Assembly: GCA_004295085.1 (NCBI GenBank)
Contig: SHNF01000002.1
Span: forward strand, 124,001 to 188,000
Reading direction: 5' to 3'
From: Planctomycetota bacterium
GTDB lineage: Bacteria; Planctomycetota; UBA1135
Length of the DNA stretch: 64,000 nucleotides
Shown here: positions 14,715 through 24,713 of the stretch, in pieces
How the letters are laid out: each line of letters begins with the position of its first letter
Numbering within the stretch: the stretch's first letter is position 1
The notes under the pieces: model-generated
Seen by the model: only the letters and a program-made list of their open reading frames with translations
Database searches by the model: none
What the model was told of the DNA's origin: nothing
Made by a program: the position numbers and the translations under genes

Positions 14715-17700
14715 ATGCGCAAACTCGTCCCGTTGGCACTGGTCGCGGTCCTGGCCGTGGTGGCCTGGCTGCTGTTCTTCCAAAAGCACGAGTCGTCCCC
14801 GCAGACGGGGGGAGAAACGCCGGCGGCGGAGCCGGCCTCCTCCGCGGCTCCCTCGCTGCAGGCGGACGAGCCGGAGCGGGTCTCCCCCGCGCCAGCGCTG
14901 GAGCCCGTCACCAACCGGCCGGTGAAGGTGGGCGCCGGCCGCTTCGGGCTGCACGGCACGGTGGTGGATGAGGCCGGGCGTCCGGTACCGGGAGCCTGGG
15001 TGGCGGCGTATTCGGCTCCGTTCCCGATCCTCGACTTCGAGCTGGACATCGAGGAGATCTTCACGCGGCCGCTCAACCTGTCGCTGGAGCCGCTGGCCTC
15101 GAGCTTCGCCGATGCCGAAGGCAAATTCGACCTGGCCGGGGTGCCGGGACGCACTGCGTACCTTGTGGCGCGCACTTTCCAGCGCTTGACGCCCGGGCGC
15201 CAGCGCGTGCTCCCGGAGGAGCTGGACGGCGAGGAAGGCGTGCTGCTGCGCACCGTGGCCGGGGCGGACCTGCAGGGAACGGTGCTGGACGCCGACGGCC
15301 AGCCCGTGGCCGGCGCCGAGGTGCTGGTGGCGCCGGGCCTCAAGTACTTGATCGCGGCGTTCCGCAACCGCCACTTCTTCGCCGAGCGCGCTTTCACCGA
15401 CGCGGCGGGCAATTTCAGCGTGGAAGCGGTGCCCAGCGACTTCGCCCTGGCCGCCGCGGCCTTCAATGGGCCGGTGCGCTCGGGGCTGGCCGAGTTCGGG
15501 CCGCTGGCGCCGCGCAGCAGCGGGCGTGTGACGGTGCGCATGGATCCCATGGGCGGGCTCAGCGGCGAGGTGGTCACCAGCGAGGACAAGGCCGCCTCCG
15601 GCGCGATGGTGGTGGCGGTGCCGCTGGACCTGCGCCGCCTGGTGCCCTTCATCCGCGATCCTTCGAGCTGGACCGCGAGCACCGGCGGCAACGGCAAGTA
15701 CCAGTTCCCGGAGCTGCCGCGCGGGCAGTTCCTCGTGATCGCGCAAGGCCGCCAGGGCCGCTCCGCGCCAATGCAGGCGGCGGTGCTCGATGCCGGATCC
15801 GCGGCGCCCAAGCTGGTGCTGGACACGCAGTCGGTGATCACCGGGCGCGTGCTGAACGCCCGCGGCGAGCCGGTGGCCGGCGCCAAGGTGCAGCTCATGT
15901 CCATCCCGTCTACGGGCGAGAACCGCGAGGACGCCACGCGCCGCGCCGGCGGACTGCTGTTCACCGTGGCCCAGGAGATCCTGCCGGAGTTCCTGCCGGA
16001 CGCGACGTTCGCGCGCACCGAGACCGACGGCGGCTTCCGCATCGCCGGCTGGCGCAGCGCGCGCCTGCGCGTGAGCGCGCCCGGATACGTGCAGTCGGAC
16101 TTCGAGATGGGACAGATCGACGCCGAGCGCAAGCCGGTGCTGCTGCTGTACCAGCCGGGAGCGGTCGAAGGCGTGGTCATGGACGCCGGCAAGGGCAAGC
16201 CGGTGCAGTTCTACCTGGTGCGCGGCGAGGCCGACGAGCTGCTCGGCCAGTCGGTGCGGGCCGCGCGCGGCGAGTCCCGGCCGCGCCGGAGCCGCGGCGA
16301 GGAGCCGGCAACACCGGCCGAGGACAACGCCGCCGCGGCCGCGGCCAAGGTCACGGAAGCGCTGCAGAAGGACTTCGCGGAGCTGGCGGCCGAGCTGAAG
16401 CCGGAAGAGGACCTGGTGCTGCCCATGGAATCGTGGCGCGCGGAGCTCGAAGCCAGCGTGTTCTGCGACGCAGCCGACGGGCGCTTCCGGCTGGACGGGC
16501 TGCCTCCGGGCAAGTGGGAGATCGGCGTGCAAGCTCCCAACTACGCCCGCGCCGAGGCCGACGACGTGCCCGTGCGCAGCGGCGAGACCACCAAGGGCGT
16601 CATCATCAACCTGAGCCGCGGGGCCACGGTGAGCGGGCGGGTGCTGTCCAAGGGCAACGGGCAGCCGGTGGAGGGCGCGATGGTGACGCTGGGCCGCGGC
16701 CAGGAGCTGGGCTTCACGGCCATGCTCCAGGGTTTGGACGACAACACCGCCATCGGCGAGAGCCAGGCCGACGGATCGTTCTTCATCCAGGGAGCGCGCG
16801 AAGGCGACGATCACGTGAACGTGGTCGCCGCCGGACATGCCAGCGCCACGCAGGAAATTCCGCCCTTGCAGGCCATGGAGGAGCGCACCGACGTGGTCGT
16901 GGAGCTGAGCGCGGGGGGCGTCATCACCGGCATCGTCACCGACCGCCACGGGCTCCCTCTGGGCGGGCGCATGGTGGGCGCGGTCTCGATGCAGGCGCGC
17001 GATTTCCAGCAGACCGCCACCGACGAGCACGGCCGGTACCGCATGGAGCACATGCGCCCGGGCTCGTACTTCCTGCTCACGGCCGGACTGGACGACGAAT
17101 CGCTGTTCAGCGGCGACTTCGCCGCCATGCTCAGCTCCTCGCGCATCCTCACCGCCTACGTCGCCGAGGGCGAGGTGACCACGGTGGACATCGTGGATGA
17201 GTCCGCCGGCGGGTGCCGCCTGAGCGGCAAGCTGGTGAAGGCGGGCCTGCCGCTGCCCGGGGCCAACCTGGCCGTGTTCGCAACGGAGCGCAGCGGCCTG
17301 CTCGACTTCCGCATCTCGACGGCGCGCACCGACGAGTTCGGCGAATTCGAGTTCAAGAGCCTGGCGCCGGGCGAGTACGTGCTGAACGTCGAGGCGGAGG
17401 ACTGGGACGGCCAGCTCGAGCTGGAGGTGGCGGACGTCCCCGAGGACTACCGCGTGCTTGAGGTGCCGCGCACCGAGGTGCGCGGGCGCGTGGTGGCCGA
17501 GGGCAGCGGCGCGCCCGTGCCCCAGGCCAGCGTGCGCCTGGTGCGCGAGGACGGGCTCGCCAGCAGCATGTTCGGCATGTTCGGGGGCGGCGAAGGCGCT
17601 GCCACCAAGATGGCCGACACGAACGAGCAGGGCGATTTCCTGTTCGAGGGCGTGTCCCCCGGACGCTACCACCTCGAGGTCAGCGGCCAGAGCTGGTGGG

Positions 17701-18365
17701 GCGAGGAGCGCGAGGACAGCGTGCCGCTGGGACGGGCGGAGCTTCCCTCCTTCGAGCTGGGCTTCAACGAAGTGAAACAGCTGGACACCGTGCGCCTGCC
17801 GGTGGCCGGCAACATCAAGGTGAGCGTGGTGGATGGCTCCGGCGAGCCCGTGGAGCGGGGCATCCAGGTGCGCGCCGTGCCCCTGGACCGCAAGGCCGAG
17901 GACGCGGACGCGGGCGAGGAGGAGCGCCTGCGCGGGTTCGGCTGGAACGGCACGGGATGGGTGCGCGGGGTCGCGGCGGGCAGCTACCGGCTGGAAGTGG
18001 AATCCGAGGGCTACGCGCCGGCTTCCCTGGCGGCGGTAGAGGTGACGGAGGGCGAGACCACGGAAGTGCAGGTGACGCTGCGCCGCGGCGCCAATCTCAA
18101 CCTGCGCATCCTGGACGCCAACAACCGTCCCATCGGCAACGCCAAGGTGGAGGTCGTGGACCCCGACGGCGTGGTCGTCAACCGCGACGACGGCATCGGC
18201 GCGGCGTTCGCCCGCTTCTTCGGCGGCAATCAGGACGGCAGCTACCGCCTGGGCACATTCGCGCCGGGCAGCTATACAGTTCGCGCCACTTACGAGGGGC
18301 GGGTCCGGGAAGTCCCCGTGACCTTGCTCGAGGGGCAGGACGAACTGGCCGAGATCCGGTTCTAG
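14715..18365 (+). CDS. Exported 1216-aa protein of carboxypeptidase-regulatory-like repeats
   Basis: Residues 4-22 form an uncleaved-signal-like membrane segment, so the protein is probably anchored with its bulk in the periplasm or at the surface. The rest is about eleven beta-sandwich repeats. Each opens with a G-x-V-x-D-x-x-G-x-P-V-x-G-A-x-V pattern, e.g. GLHGTVVDEAGRPVPGAWV, VITGRVLNARGEPVAGAKV and TVSGRVLSKGNGQPVEGAMV. Later repeats carry T-D-x-x-G-x-F/Y strands (TDEFGEFEF). This is the CarboxypepD_reg/prealbumin-like fold, used as structural or binding modules. No peptidase domain or other catalytic module is present. Negative charge is high. It has no obvious Shine-Dalgarno and is convergent with the 18369 gene (3-nt gap). 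Confidence 0.85.
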   Translation: MRKLVPLALVAVLAVVAWLLFFQKHESSPQTGGETPAAEPASSAAPSLQADEPERVSPAPALEPVTNRPVKVGAGRFGLHGTVVDEAGRPVPGAWVAAYSAPFPILDFELDIEEIFTRPLNLSLEPLASSFADAEGKFDLAGVPGRTAYLVARTFQRLTPGRQRVLPEELDGEEGVLLRTVAGADLQGTVLDADGQPVAGAEVLVAPGLKYLIAAFRNRHFFAERAFTDAAGNFSVEAVPSDFALAAAAFNGPVRSGLAEFGPLAPRSSGRVTVRMDPMGGLSGEVVTSEDKAASGAMVVAVPLDLRRLVPFIRDPSSWTASTGGNGKYQFPELPRGQFLVIAQGRQGRSAPMQAAVLDAGSAAPKLVLDTQSVITGRVLNARGEPVAGAKVQLMSIPSTGENREDATRRAGGLLFTVAQEILPEFLPDATFARTETDGGFRIAGWRSARLRVSAPGYVQSDFEMGQIDAERKPVLLLYQPGAVEGVVMDAGKGKPVQFYLVRGEADELLGQSVRAARGESRPRRSRGEEPATPAEDNAAAAAAKVTEALQKDFAELAAELKPEEDLVLPMESWRAELEASVFCDAADGRFRLDGLPPGKWEIGVQAPNYARAEADDVPVRSGETTKGVIINLSRGATVSGRVLSKGNGQPVEGAMVTLGRGQELGFTAMLQGLDDNTAIGESQADGSFFIQGAREGDDHVNVVAAGHASATQEIPPLQAMEERTDVVVELSAGGVITGIVTDRHGLPLGGRMVGAVSMQARDFQQTATDEHGRYRMEHMRPGSYFLLTAGLDDESLFSGDFAAMLSSSRILTAYVAEGEVTTVDIVDESAGGCRLSGKLVKAGLPLPGANLAVFATERSGLLDFRISTARTDEFGEFEFKSLAPGEYVLNVEAEDWDGQLELEVADVPEDYRVLEVPRTEVRGRVVAEGSGAPVPQASVRLVREDGLASSMFGMFGGGEGAATKMADTNEQGDFLFEGVSPGRYHLEVSGQSWWGEEREDSVPLGRAELPSFELGFNEVKQLDTVRLPVAGNIKVSVVDGSGEPVERGIQVRAVPLDRKAEDADAGEEERLRGFGWNGTGWVRGVAAGSYRLEVESEGYAPASLAAVEVTEGETTEVQVTLRRGANLNLRILDANNRPIGNAKVEVVDPDGVVVNRDDGIGAAFARFFGGNQDGSYRLGTFAPGSYTVRATYEGRVREVPVTLLEGQDELAEIRF

Positions 18366-18368
18366 GCC

Positions 18369-21300
18369 CTACCAGACGAACGGAATCTTCAGGTAGTCCA
18401 CGCTGGGACGCGGGCTGTTCAGGGTCACGCCGATGTCCTGGTTGTCCAGGTCGAAGGTCATGCGCCAGCGCACGAAGCGCTTGCCGCGCAACAGGCTCAG
18501 GTCCGCGGTCCAGTCGTTCGGGCCAGGCTCGATCGTGCCAAGATCGTCGGGATCGTCGGCGCCCTGGAACTCGATGACCAGGTTGGTCGAGTTGGGCAGC
18601 CCGTCCTTGAGGCCCGAGGTCTCCACGCGGAAGAACTTCGCGCGCACCGCCCAGGTCGAACCGACGGCCAGGCTCATCGGACCGTCGCTGGTGCGGGTGG
18701 TCAGGCGCAAGGAGTCCGCGGCCCGGTCGAACTCGGCCGCGACGATCTCGAAGCCGGCGGCGCTGGCCTGCTCCGCGCGCGGCACCACCTCGTAGCCGAG
18801 CAGCACGCCCGGCGTGCGCAGGAAGCTGGCGGCGAAGTAGCTCGACGCGCCCGGGATGTTCAGCTCGAAGGCGCCGAAGCTGACCGCGCCGGTGCTGCCA
18901 CTGGCCACGTTGCCAAGCGGCGTCACCCGGCCGCCGCTGCGCAGCACGTCGCCGTCCGCGTTCACGCCCTGAAAGCGCAGGACCGAGTTGGACCAGTCGG
19001 GATACTGGCCGAGACCTTGCGGATCCAGGCGCAGGGAGGCCAGGCCCGTGTCGATCCAGGTGCTCTGGGCCTGCGAGGTCGAGGAGAAAAACGGGATCAG
19101 CGCGAAGGGCTTGGGCGCCGAGTACAGGTCCAGTACGAACTCCAGCTTGTCCGGATCCAGAGAGCCGTCGCCCTGGCGGATGTACTGGTCGATGCCGGCG
19201 CGGGAGCGGTTGTTCCAGACGATGTTCTCCAGCGGGTTCGGCACCATCCAGGTGATCAGTCCCGGCCCGCCGGCGCCGCCGCGGCCGATCATGTAGTCGC
19301 CATTGCCGTCGCGCGAGCCGATCTGGGTGGTACTGAGGTCGCTGGCGGACCAGCCGCGGCGCCCCCCGAGGGCCTGCACCAGCTCCTTGGGCGTCAGGTT
19401 CGGCACCTGGCCGGCATTGCTGGCCGAGCCGAGATCGATGGCCGAGAGGTCGAGCTTGCTGGCGCTGTGGATGACGATGTGGCCGCCGGAGCCGCCGCCC
19501 GAGCCGGAGACCTGGTTGTAGGTGTAGATGTCCGATTCGGCGCCGTGGCCGATGCCGCCGTTGGCCTTGATCAGCGCGCCCGCGCCGATCTTGATCGTGC
19601 CGATGGCGAGGATCAGCAGCTGCCCGGCGCCGCCTCCACCCGGGGCGCCCTTGTAGTACCACGTGGAGTTGGTGCGGAACGGAACGTCCGGATACAGGTC
19701 CCGGATGGGCCGCAGCGTGCCGCTGACCGGGTCGGTGCGCCGCAGCACCTCCATGTCGCCGCCGGCGCCGCCGCCGTAGCCGGCCCAGGGCGCCAGCAGC
19801 TCGCCGACCGTCACCGTGCCGTCCTGGTTGACGCGCCGGCCCCAGAAGTCGTTGCGCGTGCTGGCTTCGGGCTGTGCCGGGTCGAAGCTGAAGATCGTGC
19901 GGTTGGTGATGCCAGCGTCCGGCCCGGCCGTGGGATCGCCGTCGATCTGCTGCTGCGTCATGGACCCCGGATCGATGAAGACGTTCTGCCAGGTGATGCT
20001 GTTGAAGCCGGCCGGATCGGTGGTGGAGCCGTCGTAGGCGATGGTGTCCACGCTCTCGTCCTCCATGCCGTAGACGCCCTCCGGCCAGCCGGTCTGGAAC
20101 GGCCCGCGCGACTCGAAGGAGCTGCCGCGCATGCCATTCTCGCCGCCGCGCACGGCCGCCTCGTTGAATCCCGGATGCTTGGACTCGTTGTGGTCCGGTC
20201 CGGCGTTGTCGAAATCGGGCGGATCCTCCACCCCGGTCCACAGGGTCCACACGATGGACGGATTCACCAGCATGGTGAACGTGCCGCCGGCGCCCCCGCC
20301 GACGATGAGGCGCCCGTCCTTGTACTTCTGGTCCTGCACCACGCCGACGCCGCCGGAAGAGCGGTTGGCCAGGTTTTCTTCCTGGTTGAAGCCGCCCTCG
20401 CCGCCGCCGCCTCCGGCGAGCAGCAGGCCGAATGGCCCGTCCCCGGCCTCGCCGCGCGGTGTCTCCGCGGTGGTGATCTGCGAGGCATCACCGCCCTGAC
20501 CGCCTCCGCATTCGCCCAGCGCGCCGCCTTCCGGAAACTGCGGCGAGTTCAGGCTGGTGGGCCAGTGGCTGTGGTTGCCGCTGGCGTCCAGGGTGCCCTC
20601 GATGGTGACGTTGCCCGTGGCGTAGATCACCAGCGGGCTGCGGCCGCGCCCGCGCAGGCGCCGGCCGGGCATGACCCGGAAGTCGTCCACGTACAGCACC
20701 CCGTTCTGCACGGTGAAAGTCTTGCCGTTGCTGTCGGTGAAGACTGTGTTGCCGTCGGTGAAGATCTCCATGTCGCCGTCCACCAGGACGTCGGCGTCCT
20801 CGGACACGAAGCGGCCGGGGAAATCGAAGCCCGCGGTCACCTTGCCGTCGGCGACCTCGGCGGGCGGCAGGCTCAGCTCCTCGCTCCCGGCGACGCGCAG
20901 GCTGGAGTCGAAGGTCTCCCGGTACTCGTCCACGGCGAGCTCGCTCTCCTGCCAGGTGGGGTCGTCATACAGGTCGCCCAGGCTGGGCGTCTCGTGGTCG
21001 GGCGACCACTGCAGGCGCGCGACGTTGGTCTGGCCCGCGAGGTCGCGGAACGTGTTCTCCATGACCAGGCGCAGCCTGCGGTTGGCCGGGAGCAGGCCGG
21101 AGATCTGGAACAGCAGCTCGGCACCGGTAGCAGTGCAGTTGGCACCCAGGACCAGGCGGCCCGGCAGCAGGTTGGCGTCCGGGAAGTCGTTCTCGCCGGT
21201 CGTTCCGATTTCGCCCGCCGCATAGAGCAGGAACACGTTGTCCGTGCTCAGGTTGTCCGCCCCGCCATCGATGGGCTGGTCGATCAGGATCCGGATGAGC

Positions 21301-21893
21301 GGGTCCGGCGCCGTGTACAGGTTCAGTCCCGCGGGCCATTCCACCCCGGCGAAGCTCGGCGGCGCGGGCGAGGGATCCAGGAACAAGGGCTGGCCCGGAG
21401 GATTGGGCGTGCGGAACCTGCGGTTCAAGCCCAGGCTGAGCGGGCGCCCGGCTGTGTCCCGGAGCACGGTGATCCCGAAGTGCTGCTGGGTGGGCAGGTT
21501 GAATTCGTACAGGTAGCCGCCCGGCACGAGCCCGCCGTTGTCGTTGCCGGAATTCGTGGGACAGGTGGGCCGGAACACCAGCACCCGGTTGCCGCTGCCC
21601 GGCTCCAGCTCGAAGCTTCCGGTCACCGGCCGCCCCTGCAGAGTCTGGTCCAGGGGCCGGATCGTCACCGAGCTGAACGAGATCGAGCTCGGGTCCAGCG
21701 CGTGGTTGAACTCCACGCGGATGGGGCGGTTCAGCTCCCAGACCAGGCCTTGCTCGAGGTTGGTGTTGAGCACCTTGAACTGGCCCACCCCAGCGGAGCC
21801 GCCGGTGCCGCCTCCACCCCCGCTGCAGGCGACGGCAAAGGGGACAGCCAGCAGGGCCAGGACGGAAGGGAGTCGCTTGGGAGAAAACCGCAT
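18369..21893 (-). CDS. Very large Gly-rich lipoprotein, 1174 aa
   Basis: The ATG at 21893 is favoured because it gives a lipoprotein signal, VLALLAVPFAVAC, with Cys23 followed by a Gly/Ser stretch. Upstream ATGs are in frame. Residues about 40-370 look like SbsA-type Ig-like domains (FNHALDPSSISFSSVTI, FRDLAGQTNVARL). The central part (about 440-850) has repeated Gly clusters such as GGGQGGDA, GGGGGEGG, GGGAGG and GGGGAG, between stretches like VIYATGNVTIEGTLDASG and LDLSAIDLGSA. These suggest a glycine-rich beta-helical passenger. The C-terminal 250 aa is a separate beta-rich domain. No enzyme motif is visible. It is probably a surface or matrix protein. Confidence 0.8.
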   Translation of the reverse strand: MRFSPKRLPSVLALLAVPFAVACSGGGGGTGGSAGVGQFKVLNTNLEQGLVWELNRPIRVEFNHALDPSSISFSSVTIRPLDQTLQGRPVTGSFELEPGSGNRVLVFRPTCPTNSGNDNGGLVPGGYLYEFNLPTQQHFGITVLRDTAGRPLSLGLNRRFRTPNPPGQPLFLDPSPAPPSFAGVEWPAGLNLYTAPDPLIRILIDQPIDGGADNLSTDNVFLLYAAGEIGTTGENDFPDANLLPGRLVLGANCTATGAELLFQISGLLPANRRLRLVMENTFRDLAGQTNVARLQWSPDHETPSLGDLYDDPTWQESELAVDEYRETFDSSLRVAGSEELSLPPAEVADGKVTAGFDFPGRFVSEDADVLVDGDMEIFTDGNTVFTDSNGKTFTVQNGVLYVDDFRVMPGRRLRGRGRSPLVIYATGNVTIEGTLDASGNHSHWPTSLNSPQFPEGGALGECGGGQGGDASQITTAETPRGEAGDGPFGLLLAGGGGGEGGFNQEENLANRSSGGVGVVQDQKYKDGRLIVGGGAGGTFTMLVNPSIVWTLWTGVEDPPDFDNAGPDHNESKHPGFNEAAVRGGENGMRGSSFESRGPFQTGWPEGVYGMEDESVDTIAYDGSTTDPAGFNSITWQNVFIDPGSMTQQQIDGDPTAGPDAGITNRTIFSFDPAQPEASTRNDFWGRRVNQDGTVTVGELLAPWAGYGGGAGGDMEVLRRTDPVSGTLRPIRDLYPDVPFRTNSTWYYKGAPGGGGAGQLLILAIGTIKIGAGALIKANGGIGHGAESDIYTYNQVSGSGGGSGGHIVIHSASKLDLSAIDLGSASNAGQVPNLTPKELVQALGGRRGWSASDLSTTQIGSRDGNGDYMIGRGGAGGPGLITWMVPNPLENIVWNNRSRAGIDQYIRQGDGSLDPDKLEFVLDLYSAPKPFALIPFFSSTSQAQSTWIDTGLASLRLDPQGLGQYPDWSNSVLRFQGVNADGDVLRSGGRVTPLGNVASGSTGAVSFGAFELNIPGASSYFAASFLRTPGVLLGYEVVPRAEQASAAGFEIVAAEFDRAADSLRLTTRTSDGPMSLAVGSTWAVRAKFFRVETSGLKDGLPNSTNLVIEFQGADDPDDLGTIEPGPNDWTADLSLLRGKRFVRWRMTFDLDNQDIGVTLNSPRPSVDYLKIPFVW

Positions 21894-22043
21894 GGGGAGC
21901 ATCCGGCTTGCGCGCAGCATGATCTCTGCAAGACGCTTGCAGAGCATCGTACCGCCACTTTAACAAGCAACTGGCGTACCCGGGCCGGAATCCACAGGCC
22001 GCACGCCGTGGAGTGCGGGCCCGCCCAGGGTGTACGAAACCGC

Positions 22044-23435
22044 TCAGTTCCAGCGGGGCGCGGCCGCCGCCAGGGCGAGCCGGGTGCGCTCCAGCACCGC
22101 CGTCCCGGCCTCGTTGGCGAACAAGGCCAGCACCCCTCCCGAGGTCTCGGCCACCCGGCGCAGCGCCGGGGTGCGGGGCTGTGCCACCGCCGCCAGCGCC
22201 GCGGCGAACTCGGAGGCCTCGTCCGGCGTGTCCCAGACACTGGCCCAGACCAGCACCTTGGCGCCGCCGGGACCGGTGTAGAGCTGGAACCGGTCGCCGT
22301 CCCAGCCCTCGCTGGAGGGATCCGTCAGCGGCGGTCCCATGCCGGAGAAGGACGACATCAGGTCCGGAAGCTCCTCGATCACCAGGAAATAGCAGCCCAG
22401 CTCTCCCAGGGTGTCGCTGTAGGCCAGTTTCCAGCCGGCGCCCACCTGCGCCGACAGGTCCGGCAGCTCCACCGGCGCCGGCTCGTCGCGCTGCCCCGGG
22501 TCCCAGTACTTGTCGAAGTGCAGCACCTGCTCGCTGCTCGACGGCGGATTCCGGAACGCATGATCCAGGTCTTCGGCCTTGGGTGTCAGGGTGGCGGCGG
22601 CCAGCATGCTGGAATTGCGCACCAGGAGCTTGTTCCCTTCCATGTACGGCAAGGCCAGGGTGATCACCAGGAACGGGGGCGCATCCTGGATCTGCTCCAT
22701 CTGCTCCTCCATCATCTCCTGCATGGCCTCCATGTCCTCCGGCTGCATGCTGATCCACCCCTTCATCATCCCTTGCACTGTATACAGGTTCATCAGCGAG
22801 GTGCCGCTCCCCTCCACCACGGCGCGGATCGCGAACTGGCGGTCCATGTTGTCGCTGGTGCCCTCCATCATCTTCGCCAGGTCGTAGTACTGATCGTCCA
22901 GCGCGTGCGTCAGCTCGTGGGCCATGATGATGTCCGCCAGCATGCCCTCATTGAACGTGCTGATCATGTAGAACTTCTTGGTCTTCGGGTCGTAGTAGCC
23001 GCCCACCTGGCCGCGCAGCAGCTCCATGACCGTGTCGAACAAGCTGGAATCGCCGTCCACCAGCCCGAACAGCGCCAGCGCCTCGCCCATGGCGTTGAAC
23101 TGCTCGATGCTCATCTCGCTCTCCAGGTCCTTCTTGGCGAATTCCAGGAACTCGTCCGGCGTGTGGATGCCGGCGGGAACCGGGTGCTTGAATTGCATGC
23201 CGCGCAGCTCGGCCACGCGCGGCGAGATCTCGTCCACCTTGCGCTGCAGGGCGGCCAGCTTCTCGGCGTCCGCCGCGGACCGCGCCTCCGGCTCCTGGCC
23301 CGCAGCCGGCTCGGCCGGCTCCGTCCCGTTGCGCGCGTGGCGGGCGTCGGCGCAGGCGCCGAGCGTGGACAGGCCCAGGACGGCCGCGAAGGCCGAGAAG
23401 GCCGGCAGGAAGTAGCGGGTTCGGAGTCGGAGCAT
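22044..23435 (-). CDS. Lipoprotein with HExxH metallopeptidase-like motif
   Basis: A 463-aa protein starting MLRLRTRYFL with a lipobox GLSTLGAC (Cys28). It has a charged helical part (50-110) and a zinc signature MAHELTHALDDQ (HELTH at 173-177). RAVVEGSG follows, where Glu208 is positioned like the third ligand of gluzincins. The central Met/Glu-rich helix (MQPEDMEAMQEMMEEQMEQ) is unusual. The C-terminal 200 aa is a mixed domain without known motif. This resembles putative membrane-associated metallopeptidases of uncultured bacteria. Substrate unknown. It is divergent from the FAD enzyme gene, with AT-richer promoter DNA between them. Confidence 0.75.
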   Translation of the reverse strand: MLRLRTRYFLPAFSAFAAVLGLSTLGACADARHARNGTEPAEPAAGQEPEARSAADAEKLAALQRKVDEISPRVAELRGMQFKHPVPAGIHTPDEFLEFAKKDLESEMSIEQFNAMGEALALFGLVDGDSSLFDTVMELLRGQVGGYYDPKTKKFYMISTFNEGMLADIIMAHELTHALDDQYYDLAKMMEGTSDNMDRQFAIRAVVEGSGTSLMNLYTVQGMMKGWISMQPEDMEAMQEMMEEQMEQIQDAPPFLVITLALPYMEGNKLLVRNSSMLAAATLTPKAEDLDHAFRNPPSSSEQVLHFDKYWDPGQRDEPAPVELPDLSAQVGAGWKLAYSDTLGELGCYFLVIEELPDLMSSFSGMGPPLTDPSSEGWDGDRFQLYTGPGGAKVLVWASVWDTPDEASEFAAALAAVAQPRTPALRRVAETSGGVLALFANEAGTAVLERTRLALAAAAPRWN

Positions 23436-23510
23436 GGTTCGTACGCCAATGAAAATCCCGCGCCCCAGGCAGGGCCAAGGGTGCGGGATCGGCGCACAAT
23501 ATACCGGCTC

Positions 23511-24641
23511 ATGAGCGGGGAGCGCATCGTCATCGTCGGGGCCGGCATCGCGGGCGCGGCCACGGCCTGGCACCTGGCCGCCGCCCCCGGCAGCCGTCAG
23601 GTCCTGGTCCTGGAGCGCGAGCCCGACCCCGGCCGGCACGCCACCGGGCGCAACGCCGCGATCCTGCGCAGCCTGATGCCCGATCCGCTGCTCGGCGCCC
23701 TGGCCGCCGAGTCCGTCCCGTTCTTCCGCGACCCTCCGGCCGGCTTCGCCGAGCAGCCGCTGCTCGATCCCGTGGGCCTGTTCCTGGGCGCCCCGGCCGA
23801 GCACGCCGGCGCGCTGCGCTCCTGGGCCGTGCAGCCGCGCACCGGCGCGGTCGAGGTCTCCCCCGCCGAGCTCTACCGCCGCATCCCGGCGCTCGCGCCC
23901 GGCATCGAGTTCACCGTGCACCAGCCCGATGAAGGCGTCGTGGACGTGCACGCGCTCCTGCACGGCTTCCTGCGCGGCGCACGCGCGGCCGGCGCGGAGC
24001 TGCGCCTGGTGACGCCCGCGCTCCGCCTCCACGTCCAGGGCGGACGCGTCGCCGGCCTCGACACGCCTGCCGGCCGCGTCCCCGCCGACAAGGTCGTGCT
24101 CGCCGGCGGCGGCTGGGCAGCCCGCCTGGCCGCAGCCGCCGGATTCCCGATGCCGCTGGTCCCTTACCGCCGCCACATCCTGGTCACGCAGCCGCTCCGC
24201 CAGGTGGATCCGCGCTGGCCGGTGCTGTGGATCGCCGGCGACGAGTTCTACTTCCGGCCCGAGAGCGGCGGCCTGATGATGAGCGCCTGCGACAAGACGC
24301 CGGTGGACCCCGACGAGGGCGAAGTCCCCGACCCGTCCGAGAAGGAGCGCATTGCCGCCCTGGCGGCCCGCTGGCTGCCCGCCTTCGCCGGCGCCGGCGC
24401 CGCCCACTTCTGGGCCGGCATGCGCACGTACGCGCCCGACGAGCGCTTCCTGATCGGCCCCGATCCCCGCTGCGGCGGCCTCTACTGGTGCGCCGGCCTG
24501 GCCGGCCACGGCATCACCTGCGCGCCCGCCGCCGGCGCGCTGGCGGCGGCATGGATCGTGACCGGCGCCAGCCGCCACCCCGCCGCGCAAGCCATGGCTC
24601 CCTCCCGCCTGCTGGTCGCGCCGGCGCCGGTCGGCTCCTGA
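23511..24641 (+). CDS. FAD-dependent amino-acid/amine oxidase-like protein (DAO family)
   Basis: The 376-aa product begins with a Rossmann FAD-binding site IVIVGAGIAGAATAW (residues 6-20) and an acidic ELERE-type strand end (VLEREPD). It has GGGWAA near 200 and a C-terminal FAD contact GLAGHGITCAPAAG. This is the glycine/D-amino-acid oxidase (DAO) family, which oxidises C-N bonds of amino acids or secondary amines. The motif HATGRNAAILR is typical of sarcosine/glycine-oxidase-like members. No covalent-flavin cysteine is recognised, and the substrate cannot be assigned. The ATG at 23511 lies 8 nt after an ACAATATACC stretch that may hold a -10. Confidence 0.85.
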   Translation: MSGERIVIVGAGIAGAATAWHLAAAPGSRQVLVLEREPDPGRHATGRNAAILRSLMPDPLLGALAAESVPFFRDPPAGFAEQPLLDPVGLFLGAPAEHAGALRSWAVQPRTGAVEVSPAELYRRIPALAPGIEFTVHQPDEGVVDVHALLHGFLRGARAAGAELRLVTPALRLHVQGGRVAGLDTPAGRVPADKVVLAGGGWAARLAAAAGFPMPLVPYRRHILVTQPLRQVDPRWPVLWIAGDEFYFRPESGGLMMSACDKTPVDPDEGEVPDPSEKERIAALAARWLPAFAGAGAAHFWAGMRTYAPDERFLIGPDPRCGGLYWCAGLAGHGITCAPAAGALAAAWIVTGASRHPAAQAMAPSRLLVAPAPVGS

Positions 24642-24713
24642 GCGCGGCCCTCCTGGTAGCATTCCATGGCGGCCGCGGAACCTGTTCCAGCTGCCCGGGT
24701 TGCAGGAGAACGC

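Noticed and set aside
19017..24641. 1874-codon plus-strand frame
   Set aside because: Only the last 376 codons (from 23511) form a real protein; the rest is antisense to the two lipoprotein genes.
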